From NCBI GenBank assembly GCA_000403255.2, contig KE159591.1, forward strand, positions 207,823 to 271,822: a stretch of DNA of 64,000 nt, given 5' to 3'. This DNA is from Lachnospiraceae bacterium 3-1 (GTDB taxonomy: Bacteria; Bacillota; Clostridia; Lachnospirales; Lachnospiraceae). The notes beneath the pieces were generated by a model. The model had not been told where the DNA came from and did no database searches. It saw only the letters and a list, made by a program, of their open reading frames with translations. Below, one piece after another: positions 53,726 to 62,379 of the stretch. The translations under genes and the position numbers were made by a program. Positions within the stretch are counted from its first letter, which is position 1; each line of letters starts with the position of its first letter.

Positions 53726-53751
53726 TAAAATTTCCTCCACACAATTCTAAA

Positions 53752-54894
53752 TTACTTGTAAACAGTCAAAATTTGTTTCAAAGAATTTGCTACAAAATTA
53801 ACATCCTCCTTTTTCATGTAAGGATGAATCGGCAAACTTAATACCCTATTACATAACTGCACTGTTACTGGACAATCTGCCTTACTACTTTCCGTTCCCA
53901 TAAATGCTTCCTGCCTATGCATCGGTTTCATATAATAGACCATGGTAGGAATACTTTTTTCACTCATTTTTTGTTGAACTTCAGCTCTATTTACATTTTC
54001 AGGTAACTGTATCGTGTACTGTGCCCAGCTGGACACATATTCTCCATTAATTATGGGAAGTCCCATTCCCAAGCCACTTAATAGTTCTGTATACATATTT
54101 GCTATTTTATTAATATCTCTTAATTCATATTCTTTAAAGGCATTAAGTTTTGGCAATAAAATTGCTGCCTGAATCGTATCTAATCTACTATTCATCCCTA
54201 TTCGAATATTATTATATTTATCTTCCCCACTCTTTCCATGCACGCCATAGCTCCTAATCAATGAAGCCCATTCATCATTATCTGTAAAAATTGCCCCACC
54301 ATCTCCATAACATCCTAATGGTTTTGCCGGAAAAAAGCTTGTAGTTGATATATCTCCAAAACTACATGCCAATTGCCCATGCAAAGATCCTCCAAATCCT
54401 TGCGCCCCATCTTCCAACAACAAAAGCTTGTATTTTTCACAAATAGGTTGAATTGCATCATAATTTGCGGGCAAACCGAACAAATCTACCGTTATAACAG
54501 CTTTTGCTTTATACTTCCCTTCATTTATGACTTTAATAATAGCTTTTTCTAGCTTCTTCGGATCCATATTATATGTATCCTCTTCAACATCAACAAAAAT
54601 CGGTATCGCACCTTCGTATGCTGGACATTCTCCACTAGAAAAAAATGTAAAATCTGGAACAAAAACTACATCCCCAGGACCTATTTCCCAAGCCATTAAA
54701 GCCAAAGTAATTGCATCCGTTCCATTACCACATGTAATGCAATGCTTAACTCCAACATACTCTGCTAGTTTCTCTTCCAATTCTCCAACTTGAAAACCAG
54801 AAATAAATTGTGATGAACTAATAACGTTTGAAATCTGATGTTCAATCTCTTGCTTTAAGGCTTGATATTGCTTTTTTAGATCCCTGAATTCCAT
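53752..54894 (-). CDS. DegT/DnrJ/EryC1 PLP aminotransferase, WbpE-like
   Basis: This 380-residue sugar aminotransferase has the PLP lysine in FFPAKPLGCYGDGGA and conserved CGNGTDAITLAL, DFTFFSSGE and LLEDGAQGFGG. Together with the dehydrogenase, oxidoreductase and acetyltransferase genes of this operon it matches WbpE. That enzyme aminates UDP-3-keto-GlcNAcA to UDP-2-acetamido-3-amino-2,3-dideoxyglucuronate with glutamate as donor. Start is ATG after AGAGG. The gene lies 26 bp upstream of wzz and 40 bp after the flippase. Confidence 0.93.
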   Translation of the reverse strand: MEFRDLKKQYQALKQEIEHQISNVISSSQFISGFQVGELEEKLAEYVGVKHCITCGNGTDAITLALMAWEIGPGDVVFVPDFTFFSSGECPAYEGAIPIFVDVEEDTYNMDPKKLEKAIIKVINEGKYKAKAVITVDLFGLPANYDAIQPICEKYKLLLLEDGAQGFGGSLHGQLACSFGDISTTSFFPAKPLGCYGDGGAIFTDNDEWASLIRSYGVHGKSGEDKYNNIRIGMNSRLDTIQAAILLPKLNAFKEYELRDINKIANMYTELLSGLGMGLPIINGEYVSSWAQYTIQLPENVNRAEVQQKMSEKSIPTMVYYMKPMHRQEAFMGTESSKADCPVTVQLCNRVLSLPIHPYMKKEDVNFVANSLKQILTVYK

Positions 54895-54934
54895 ATTGTA
54901 CCTCTTTTCTTTTCAAGATTCTTTAACTATTTTT

Positions 54935-56206
54935 TCATTCCTGTAAAATATTTTTATAAACACACATTAAAAGAATTGACATAATCGTAAAAACAATACA
55001 ATTAGAAAGTGCACCAGCAATAATCCCCAAACGTGGAATTAATATAATATCCAATATAATTTGAACAATAATTCCTATTCCGGAAATTATCATATTGTAC
55101 TTAACTTTACCCATTGCTGCTAATATATTTGCTGTCGTATATCTTAGCCCTGAATTTATAAAGGCGGCTAACAACAGCACTCGCATCAATCCTACAATAT
55201 TTAAATATTGTTCTCCATACATAAACTCTATCAAAGGCGTAGCGAAAGCCCCTATTCCTAAAGATACGGCTCCAACAGTTCCTACGCTCAATAAATAAAC
55301 TTTTTTAAAATTACTCTTTACCCAATTTGAATTTTGTTCATTTTTTGTAAAATACGGTGCCACAAAAACACCTATTGCTGTGGCAAAAATCGAAATATTT
55401 CCTGGCAATACACAAGCGACTTTATATTCAGCCAGGCCACTAGGATCATTCAGTAAAAGCCCAAGTAAAAAAGTATCATTCAGCATGAAAAGCGCCCAAA
55501 ACCCATTTGTAATCATATATTGGAATGAATAAATATTCACTAACTTTCTGCTTTTTCGAGGAAGCCTATCTACTTTTCCTTCGCAAAAATATTTCCTTTT
55601 AATAAAAATATAACCTAATGTCCCAAATAAAAAATTAATTATTACACGAGACCATAAAACCCCATTCACACCATCGCATACCGCTCCCAAAATACGTCCT
55701 AAAATTAACGTAATTGACACAAGAAAAGATACGTATGCATATAATTTATTTTCAAAAAAAGATCTTAATGTATATAAATCATCATTTACCAAATCTTGAA
55801 AAGGAAGAAGCAAAGCTACTATAGGGAGCAAATATTTTGCATCTGCATAATTATCAGGATATTTTATAAATTGACTTACGAAACATATAATTATCATTAT
55901 AATTATATTTCTTATCACACTATGTTTCATAATATATCCAAAATATTGCTTTTTCTCATACTGATTCTCTACAATAACAAGATATCGCAAAATTGCATTA
56001 GACAAACCTAATGCGGCAAAGATTAATGCATAACTATATATATTCTCAACATAACTCATCAATCCATATTCTGTTTTTGTCAACAAACGAACAACAACAA
56101 TTGAACCAAAAAAAGCAACAAATTTTGTTGCAAAAGTTCCTATTGTGACGTGCAAAGCCCCTGTAGAATACAATTTCTTTAAATTCTGTTTCAATACTTC
56201 CACCAT
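54935..56206 (-). CDS. Wzx-type oligosaccharide flippase
   Basis: This is a 423-residue MATE/MOP superfamily flippase with about 12 transmembrane helices. It begins GALHVTIGTFATKFVAFFGSIVVVRLLTKTEYGL, a classic polysaccharide-synthesis-protein start. It would flip the lipid-linked repeat unit to the outer face for Wzy polymerisation. It sits between the acyltransferase and aminotransferase genes, on the operon strand. Confidence 0.92.
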   Translation of the reverse strand: MVEVLKQNLKKLYSTGALHVTIGTFATKFVAFFGSIVVVRLLTKTEYGLMSYVENIYSYALIFAALGLSNAILRYLVIVENQYEKKQYFGYIMKHSVIRNIIIMIIICFVSQFIKYPDNYADAKYLLPIVALLLPFQDLVNDDLYTLRSFFENKLYAYVSFLVSITLILGRILGAVCDGVNGVLWSRVIINFLFGTLGYIFIKRKYFCEGKVDRLPRKSRKLVNIYSFQYMITNGFWALFMLNDTFLLGLLLNDPSGLAEYKVACVLPGNISIFATAIGVFVAPYFTKNEQNSNWVKSNFKKVYLLSVGTVGAVSLGIGAFATPLIEFMYGEQYLNIVGLMRVLLLAAFINSGLRYTTANILAAMGKVKYNMIISGIGIIVQIILDIILIPRLGIIAGALSNCIVFTIMSILLMCVYKNILQE

Positions 56207-56250
56207 CTTATAATACCCTTTTACCTGAAAAATTACAACAATTTATAATC

Positions 56251-57141
56251 TTATCTACCAAATACCCTGGCCGGATTTCCTACAACTGTATTATTCAAGT
56301 TGACATCTCTCGTAACAACTGCCCCCATACCTATAATGCAATTCTTCCCCAGCTTTATTCGATTCCTAATACTTGAATTAATCCCAAGGTAAGAATTGTC
56401 CTCCATTTCTACAAAACCTGCAACGATAGCACCAGCAGTAATTTCAGTATTTTTATGCAAATGCGCTTCATGGCCTATATGCACCAGACCATCCAGCTTT
56501 ACAAAATCTTCTAATATAGTATCACCGCATGCTCCAATCGCTACATCATTACATGCCCCAATTTCCACACCATTCCCAATAATTACCCGCCCCAATGCCG
56601 GAATTCTATATTTATTTCCTTTCTCATCTTCTGCCATTGTGAAACTATAATTTCCGATCACCGCATTTTCATTACATAAAAAATCTTTTCCGATTATCGC
56701 ATGCTTAATGACTGCTCCAGATAATATCGTAGCATTATCCCCAATAATTACATTGTGACCGATAACTACTCCCGGTTCTATACATGAATTGTCTCCGATT
56801 ACAACATTATTTCCAATATAATACCCTTCATCTGTTAAGGTATATTTCCAGCTTTTTTCTTCATATTGCGTTTGTTCCGCTAATTTTGCAGCAAACCTTG
56901 CATATTCTAACTGAGGGTTCTCACAAAATACACAACCATTCCGCTCTTTTATGCCGTCTGGAACAAAAATGCCGTTTTCAAGAAAACAAAGACATTCTTG
57001 ATGTCCCTCTAAATTAAAGATTAGATGCTCCACCTTCTTCGTGATATACATAATGGTATTATTCCGCGGCATCCCCGCATATGATGCACCTGAAACAATA
57101 AAATCAAATTCTGGGAAATCGCACTTTACATTATATTCCAT
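56251..57141 (-). CDS. LpxD-like left-handed beta-helix acyltransferase (A)
   Basis: This 296-residue protein has an N-terminal region of no known fold (about 1-105) and a hexapeptide-repeat beta-helix (about 108-296: IGNNVVIGDNSCIEPGVVIG, IGHEAHLHKNTEITAG, IGMGAVVTRDVN, VVGNPARVFG). The His in HIGHEAHL is at the position of the LpxD/GlmU-type catalytic His. It probably moves an acyl group to an amino sugar. Its ATG directly follows the MaoC stop and has GAGGAAAAG upstream. Substrates are unknown. It is similar to the second LpxD-like protein at 58246 but has a different N-terminus. Confidence 0.83.
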   Translation of the reverse strand: MEYNVKCDFPEFDFIVSGASYAGMPRNNTIMYITKKVEHLIFNLEGHQECLCFLENGIFVPDGIKERNGCVFCENPQLEYARFAAKLAEQTQYEEKSWKYTLTDEGYYIGNNVVIGDNSCIEPGVVIGHNVIIGDNATILSGAVIKHAIIGKDFLCNENAVIGNYSFTMAEDEKGNKYRIPALGRVIIGNGVEIGACNDVAIGACGDTILEDFVKLDGLVHIGHEAHLHKNTEITAGAIVAGFVEMEDNSYLGINSSIRNRIKLGKNCIIGMGAVVTRDVNLNNTVVGNPARVFGR

Positions 57142-57546
57142 TTACTTTTCCTCCGCATATAATACTTTTGCATTTCCAGTAACAGCTGTCTTTCCGTTTG
57201 AACTCTTTACAATAGTGTTCAACGTGATTCTATCCCCATCAATTTCTGACACCGTAACTTCTGCTACTATAGTATCTCCAATATAAACAGGATTCTTGAA
57301 TTTAAGATTTTGTTCAAGATAAATAGCGCCTGGGCCGGGCAAATACATGCCAATTACTGTGGATATGAAGGATGCTGTCAACATACCATGACAAACAGGC
57401 TTCCCGAACCTGCTATGCTGAGCCTGGATTTTATTCACATGCACTGGATTAAAATCTCCGCAAATCCCTGCAAAATTATATACATCTGTTTCTGTTAATG
57501 TTTTTGAAAAAGTAGCTTTTTCCCCTAAATATATTTCTTTTCTCAT
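57142..57546 (-). CDS. MaoC-like (R)-specific enoyl-CoA hydratase
   Basis: This is a 134-residue hot-dog-fold protein of the MaoC/PhaJ type. The catalytic motif is present: DVYNFAGICGDFNPVHVNKIQA holds the Asp and His, with SRFGKPVCHGMLTASFIS as the substrate-tunnel segment. PhaJ enzymes hydrate enoyl-CoA to (R)-3-hydroxyacyl-CoA. Such a gene is unusual in a polysaccharide locus. Flanked by hexapeptide acyltransferases, it may supply a hydroxyacyl group for amino-sugar decoration. Its ATG overlaps the WbpD-like stop (TAATG). Confidence 0.9.
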   Translation of the reverse strand: MRKEIYLGEKATFSKTLTETDVYNFAGICGDFNPVHVNKIQAQHSRFGKPVCHGMLTASFISTVIGMYLPGPGAIYLEQNLKFKNPVYIGDTIVAEVTVSEIDGDRITLNTIVKSSNGKTAVTGNAKVLYAEEK

Positions 57547-58199
57547 TATGCCGCCTCCTTAAAAGAAAGGCGCATAATGCTTATTTGCTTATACCCCCCT
57601 AAAAATTCACTTAACTTATTATTCTCCATTTTATATCTCCTTTGACAATCTGGACAAACATATTTTTTTGACAGAACCTGTCCACAATCACATACCCACC
57701 CAATTTGCTTTGCAGGAACCCCTGCCATCAGAGCATGCGCTGGAACATTCCTAACCACAACTGCTCCCGCCGCTATTGTTGCAAACTCACCAATTGTATT
57801 ACCACAAACAATAGTAGAATTCGCCCCTAATGTGGCATCATGCTTCACCAATATTTTTTTATAACCATTATGCCCTTTTGGATATTTCGCTCGTGGCGTT
57901 AAATCATTTGTAAATATCATCGAAAGTTCGCAAAAAACATAATCCTCCAATTCCACACCTTCATATATTGAAACATTGTTTTGTACTTTGACACCATTTC
58001 CAATTTTTACATTATTAGAAACATTTACATTTTGTCCAAACGAACAATTTTCACCAATTTCAGCTCCACTTTGAATATGGCAAAAGTGCCATATTTTTGT
58101 TTTTGAACCGATTTTTACATCATCATCTACAAAACTCGTTTCATGTATAAAGCAGTCATGAACTCCTAATTTATCCGATTTAGTTTCACTCTTTTTCAT
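57546..58199 (-). CDS. UDP-amino-sugar N-acetyltransferase, WbpD-like
   Basis: This 217-residue hexapeptide acetyltransferase matches WbpD/WlbB: SFVDDDVKIGSKTKIWHFCH at the start, GENCSFGQNVNVSNNVKIGN, FTNDLTPRAKYP, AGAVVVRNVPAHALMAGVPA. It also has a small C-terminal zinc ribbon (CDCGQ and CPDCQ), common in Gram-positive versions. It would acetylate the 3-amino group to give the diacetamido uronate. The start is uncertain: ATG 58199 has GGAG 12 nt upstream, and a TTG at 58217 is possible. It is coupled to the MaoC gene. Confidence 0.9.
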   Translation of the reverse strand: MKKSETKSDKLGVHDCFIHETSFVDDDVKIGSKTKIWHFCHIQSGAEIGENCSFGQNVNVSNNVKIGNGVKVQNNVSIYEGVELEDYVFCELSMIFTNDLTPRAKYPKGHNGYKKILVKHDATLGANSTIVCGNTIGEFATIAAGAVVVRNVPAHALMAGVPAKQIGWVCDCGQVLSKKYVCPDCQRRYKMENNKLSEFLGGYKQISIMRLSFKEAA

Positions 58200-58245
58200 C
58201 AAAACAAATATCTCCAAATTCTTCTATGGCATATAAAACCTATTT

Positions 58246-59136
58246 CTACCTATCCCTTAACTCACGTGCAGGAACGCCCACAACGATTTTTCCTTTTCTT
58301 ACATTTTCAAGAACAACTGCTCCCATACCCACAAAACTATCCTCATCTACCGTAATCTGATTCTTCACCAAACACCCTGGCGCAATGTATGTCCCTTTTC
58401 CTAACTCTGCACTTCCACCTAACATAGATAATGCTATTACTAATGAATTTTCCCCTATATGCACATTATGTGCAATATGACATAAATTATCAATTTTAAC
58501 ATGATCATCTATACAAGTATCACCCATTGTTCCACGGTCAATACAAGTGTTAGCTCCTATATCTACTGAATTTCCAATCCTAACGCCGCCAAAATGGGGC
58601 ACTCTCTTATAGATTCCTTCTACATCCTGATAATAACCAAATCCATCTGTACCAATTACTACCCCTGAAGAAATCACACAATCGTCTCCTATTACCGCAG
58701 GACATTCAATTTGTACATGATTCTTAATTACAACATTATCACCAATAACAACATCTTTTCCAATATAACAATAATGACCTATTGTAACATTTTTCCCTAT
58801 TTTTTGTGTCTCAATAATAGTATTTGCAGATATCCCTGCTTCCCTTTCTTCGTAAAAAAATTCATTTAAAATCTCAAAAAAAACCATTTTAGGCTCTTTC
58901 ACCATTATTACCATATCTGCTTCTATGTCAATATCATAAGGAGCAATACAAAGAGAAATATGCTGTAAACTATTGCACTGTACAGAACTTGACTTTATCC
59001 ATGTAATACACCCTTCTTTATAACAATTAATTGGTGCAAAGCCACAAATTTTTTTTTCAAACTTTCCTCTTACAGCAAATGAAATTTCTTTATCCTCTAA
59101 AAAACTAATAATTTGTTGAATTTCAACCTCTCGCAT
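58246..59136 (-). CDS. LpxD-like left-handed beta-helix acyltransferase (B)
   Basis: This is a 296-residue protein. The N-terminal domain (about 1-95) resembles the uridine-binding domain of LpxD (FEKKICGFAPINCYKEGCIT). The beta-helix (about 98-296) has the LpxD signatures GTDGFGYY, IGANTCIDRG and the catalytic-type His in IDNLCHIAHNVHIGEN. LpxD N-acylates UDP-GlcN with a 3-hydroxyacyl chain in Gram-negative lipid A, but there is no lipid A pathway here, so it probably acylates an amino sugar of the capsule. Start ATG follows GAAAGG. It may use the product of the MaoC enzyme. Confidence 0.9.
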   Translation of the reverse strand: MREVEIQQIISFLEDKEISFAVRGKFEKKICGFAPINCYKEGCITWIKSSSVQCNSLQHISLCIAPYDIDIEADMVIMVKEPKMVFFEILNEFFYEEREAGISANTIIETQKIGKNVTIGHYCYIGKDVVIGDNVVIKNHVQIECPAVIGDDCVISSGVVIGTDGFGYYQDVEGIYKRVPHFGGVRIGNSVDIGANTCIDRGTMGDTCIDDHVKIDNLCHIAHNVHIGENSLVIALSMLGGSAELGKGTYIAPGCLVKNQITVDEDSFVGMGAVVLENVRKGKIVVGVPARELRDR

Positions 59137-59173
59137 ATTTTCACCTTTCCTATTTAGATTCTACAGAGTCATT

Positions 59174-59907
59174 CTATATTTCAGCCAATGTGAGTACTTT
59201 TCCCAGATCACGTATATTTTCATTCAATGAATTCCAACGCTCAACTTTTGCCTCTTTTATAAATCTTTCCAATGAAAACCTTAAACTTGTTTCTTCTACG
59301 TCATACCAAATAGGATGTGTTAAAATATGGAGTCTATGATACGTTCCATTTTCTATAATTTCAAATAAATCTTCTTCTCCCCCCCCCAATTTTTTCTTGA
59401 ATCAGAAATATATTTAAATCCCTTAAAAAATTCTGTACTATAGCTATTAATGGTCTCACCATTCCTAATCTTATAATTCTCATCCAAAGTTTTTTTTGAG
59501 GGACGGTGCATTGATACTGTATCAATGGTTCTGCCTAAATATTTTTCTAAAACCTCTAACTCCTCTTCAATTTTTTCAACAACATCGCAATTTTCTCCAT
59601 ACCTCACTTCATCAAAATGGAGCCCAATATGATGTCCCAAATCTAATATTACATTTAATCTTTCTTCATTCTTTTTAGAAAAAACATTATAAAAATCACT
59701 TGTTAACAACACATAATACGTAGATGAAACGCCCAATAATTTCTCTAATTTTGCTATTTCCACTGCCTTTTTCAAATCTACATCAATATCATGGCGCAAA
59801 ATCACCGCTTTCTTATACTTCTCGTATCCCTTATAATAAACAAATTCATAACCACTCTCATATATCTTTTTTATCATTGTTTCATACGATTTCAGTGTAA
59901 ATTCCAT
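59174..59907 (-). CDS. Polysaccharide deacetylase-like protein, frame broken at a G9 tract
   Basis: The first frame (from ATG 59907) gives 184 residues with a NodB-type start AVILRHDIDVD, HHIGLHFDEVRYG and a late SMHRPSKKT, but ends soon after a run of nine G (minus strand). Past the run, a second frame gives GEEDLFEIIENGTYHRLHILTHPIWYD and continues to 59174. With ten or seven G the two join into a 243- or 244-residue protein. The HDID and H-x-GLHFD metal site suggest removal of N-acetyl groups from sugars. As read, the gene is off. The start is weakly supported. Confidence 0.75.
59379..59387 (-). repeat. Homopolymer run of nine G (minus strand) in the deacetylase-like gene
   Basis: C9 on the plus strand, the only run of this length I noticed, in an AT-rich gene, exactly where the reading frame breaks. 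Slippage by one (+1) or two (-2) bases restores the frame. It may be a phase-variation tract or an assembly error. Confidence 0.85.
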
Positions 59908-59944
59908 TTTCAAAACAAATCTTTCCTCTCTCGCAATTATCAAT

Positions 59945-61027
59945 CTAACCTTTAAAGCAACCTAACATATCCACGCTCGCAAAATCATTCAAAGGTAACT
60001 TAACAGGTTGTCCTGTCTTCATGCTTTTATATATAGCTAAAATTAATTCTAATGCGTTTCTTCCTGCCTCAGCATCAACATATGGCTTCCTATTATTATC
60101 AATTGCATCTATAACATCAGCATACAAACTTGTATGACCATTTCCATAAACATTACTCGTTTGCTCTTCCAGCCCTTTATTTACAATATCCTCTTCTGTT
60201 TCATCTGCAAAATCCCATACATCAAGATTATTTGTAGATTTCCCTCCAATTTTCACTGTTCCATTCTCACCAAACAGATATAACGTTTCCTCTAAATTTT
60301 GTGGATAAACATTTGTCGTCCCTTCTATGGTTGCAACTGCGCCATTCCTAAAAGTAACAACCGCCATTCCTAAATCCTCAGCTTCAAGATAATGATGCTG
60401 CTGTTGACGTATTACGCCATATACCGTATCAACTTCATTCCCCAACATCCATCGAAGTAAATCTATGCCATGAATACATTGATTCATGAGGCACCCGCCA
60501 TCCTCAGCCCATGTACCTCTCCATGGAGCTTGTTCATAATATCCCTGATTCCGATTCCATCGGACATGAATACTCCCATGCGATAGTTTTCCAAACCGCC
60601 CATTCTCAAGCGCCTTCCGTGTTTTCTGAACGGCAATGTTAAAACGATTTTGGTGACATGCGCAAACCTTAACGCCTTTTTCCTTACTACGCTTCACAAT
60701 CTCATTTGCATCAAGCATACTCATTGCCATAGGCTTTTCTATAATTACATTAATTCCATTATCAATACAATACAATGCAATTTCAGCATGTACCCCGCTT
60801 GACGTAGCAATCGCTATTAATTCAATTTCAGGGTGTTCCTGAATCATAATCTTATAATTTTTATATTTTGCAATAGATTTATCATTTTGTAAACCATGTT
60901 TTGACAATAATGTATCAATATTATCCAGTTCTATATCACATGCAGCAACAAATTCCAACTTATTATTTAAAACAGCTTTTACATGATTCGTCGCAATCCG
61001 TCCGCAACCTATTATGGCATATTTCAT
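59945..61027 (-). CDS. Gfo/Idh/MocA NAD-dependent oxidoreductase, WbpB-like
   Basis: This 360-residue enzyme has an N-terminal Rossmann fold (MKYAIIGCGRIATNHV), the conserved EKPMAMS motif with the catalytic Lys, and the C-terminal GFO_IDH_MocA_C domain (about 130-340). In this context it matches WbpB, oxidising UDP-GlcNAcA at C3. Start ATG at 61027 with GGAGG. It is 21 bp after the dehydrogenase and 120 bp before the next transferase-like gene on the operon strand. Confidence 0.94.
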   Translation of the reverse strand: MKYAIIGCGRIATNHVKAVLNNKLEFVAACDIELDNIDTLLSKHGLQNDKSIAKYKNYKIMIQEHPEIELIAIATSSGVHAEIALYCIDNGINVIIEKPMAMSMLDANEIVKRSKEKGVKVCACHQNRFNIAVQKTRKALENGRFGKLSHGSIHVRWNRNQGYYEQAPWRGTWAEDGGCLMNQCIHGIDLLRWMLGNEVDTVYGVIRQQQHHYLEAEDLGMAVVTFRNGAVATIEGTTNVYPQNLEETLYLFGENGTVKIGGKSTNNLDVWDFADETEEDIVNKGLEEQTSNVYGNGHTSLYADVIDAIDNNRKPYVDAEAGRNALELILAIYKSMKTGQPVKLPLNDFASVDMLGCFKG

Positions 61028-61048
61028 GCAGCATTCCTCCATTTTCAC

Positions 61049-62365
61049 CTACAGTACTTCTATATTACTTCTATCTTTTATGTCAATCATTACGTTTTTC
61101 GTATCAAAAATAGCTTTAGCATTTTCCTGCACCATCTTATAATTAACATTATGATGCGCTGCAGTAACCATGATCAAATCATATTCCGCAACCGCCTCTG
61201 GTGTCAATTCTGCAATACTTTTCCCGCTTTCGCCGTACATATTTTTAAACTCAGATACCCAAGGATCATAATATTGCACGTCTGCTCCAACTTTTTTTAG
61301 TTCTTTTAATACTCTAATTGCTGGACTTTCACGATAATCATCTATATCATTTTTATATGCCACGCCTAACATCAAAATTTTCGAACCATTAATGGCCTTT
61401 TTCTGCCTATTTAAAATATGCATTGCCCTTTCTACACAATATTTCGGCTGTCCGTCATTAATTACCATGCTGTTTTCGATTAATGTCGTATGAAATCCGT
61501 ATTCCCTTGCTTTCCATGTAAGATAATATGGGTCAAGAGGAATACAATGCCCTCCTAATCCCGGCCCTGGATAAAAAGCCTGAAATCCATAAGGTTTCGT
61601 TTTAGCTGCCTCAATTACTTCCCAAATGGAAATACCCATTTCATAACATAATCGTCCCAATTCATTAACAAGGCCAATATTGATATTACGATATGTGTTC
61701 TCCAAAATTTTTTCCATTTCCGCAACTGACGGACTTGATACAGTATGAACATCTCCTTCTAACACAACGCGATACATTGCTGAAATCACTGCAGCTGCAT
61801 CCTCGCCGATTGCTCCCACCACTTTCGGCGTATTTTTCGTCTTATATATCAAATTGCCCGGATCAACCCTTTCAGGACTAAATCCAAGATAAAAATCTTT
61901 CCCACATTTTAATCCGCTTCCTTCTTCCAAAATAGGTTTCATCAATTCCTCTGTAGTTCCAGGATAAGTAGTTGACTCTAGGACGACCATGGCGCCCTTT
62001 TTCAAATATCTGGATACAGCAATTGTTGAATCTCTAACATAACTTATATCTGGTTCCTGATGTTCATCCAAAGGTGTTGGCACACATATCGCGACAAAAT
62101 CAACATCTTTTATGAAACTAAAATCAGAAGTGGCGCTTAAAGTGCCTCTCTTTACCAATTCCGCTAGATCAGAGTCTACGACATCTCCTATATAATTATG
62201 TCCCTCATTTATCATATCGACTTTAGATGATTGAATATCAAATCCAATCGTTTTAAAACCAGCCTTTGCCTTTTCAACTGCCAACGGCAAGCCAACATAC
62301 CCCAACCCTACAACACCAGCTACAATCTCTCGACTTTCAATTTTTTTTAACAATCCCTCTCTCAT
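61049..62365 (-). CDS. UDP-GlcNAc 6-dehydrogenase, WbpA-like
   Basis: This is a 438-residue nucleotide-sugar dehydrogenase. The NAD-binding start AGVVGLGYVGLPLAVEKAKAG, the middle GLGGHCIPLDPYYLTWKA with the catalytic Cys and the C-terminal UDP-binding domain (ESPAIRVLKEL) are all complete. With the WbpB-like neighbour it should oxidise UDP-GlcNAc to UDP-GlcNAcA, not glucose. It is first of the diacetamido-uronate genes. Start ATG follows AAAGGAAAT. Confidence 0.95.
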   Translation of the reverse strand: MREGLLKKIESREIVAGVVGLGYVGLPLAVEKAKAGFKTIGFDIQSSKVDMINEGHNYIGDVVDSDLAELVKRGTLSATSDFSFIKDVDFVAICVPTPLDEHQEPDISYVRDSTIAVSRYLKKGAMVVLESTTYPGTTEELMKPILEEGSGLKCGKDFYLGFSPERVDPGNLIYKTKNTPKVVGAIGEDAAAVISAMYRVVLEGDVHTVSSPSVAEMEKILENTYRNINIGLVNELGRLCYEMGISIWEVIEAAKTKPYGFQAFYPGPGLGGHCIPLDPYYLTWKAREYGFHTTLIENSMVINDGQPKYCVERAMHILNRQKKAINGSKILMLGVAYKNDIDDYRESPAIRVLKELKKVGADVQYYDPWVSEFKNMYGESGKSIAELTPEAVAEYDLIMVTAAHHNVNYKMVQENAKAIFDTKNVMIDIKDRSNIEVL

Positions 62366-62379
62366 TATATATTTCCTTT

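Noticed and set aside
59174-59389. Separate 71-codon gene downstream of the deacetylase-like frame
   Set aside because: Its apparent start is a TTG inside the poly-G tract; it is the C-terminal half of the frameshifted gene.
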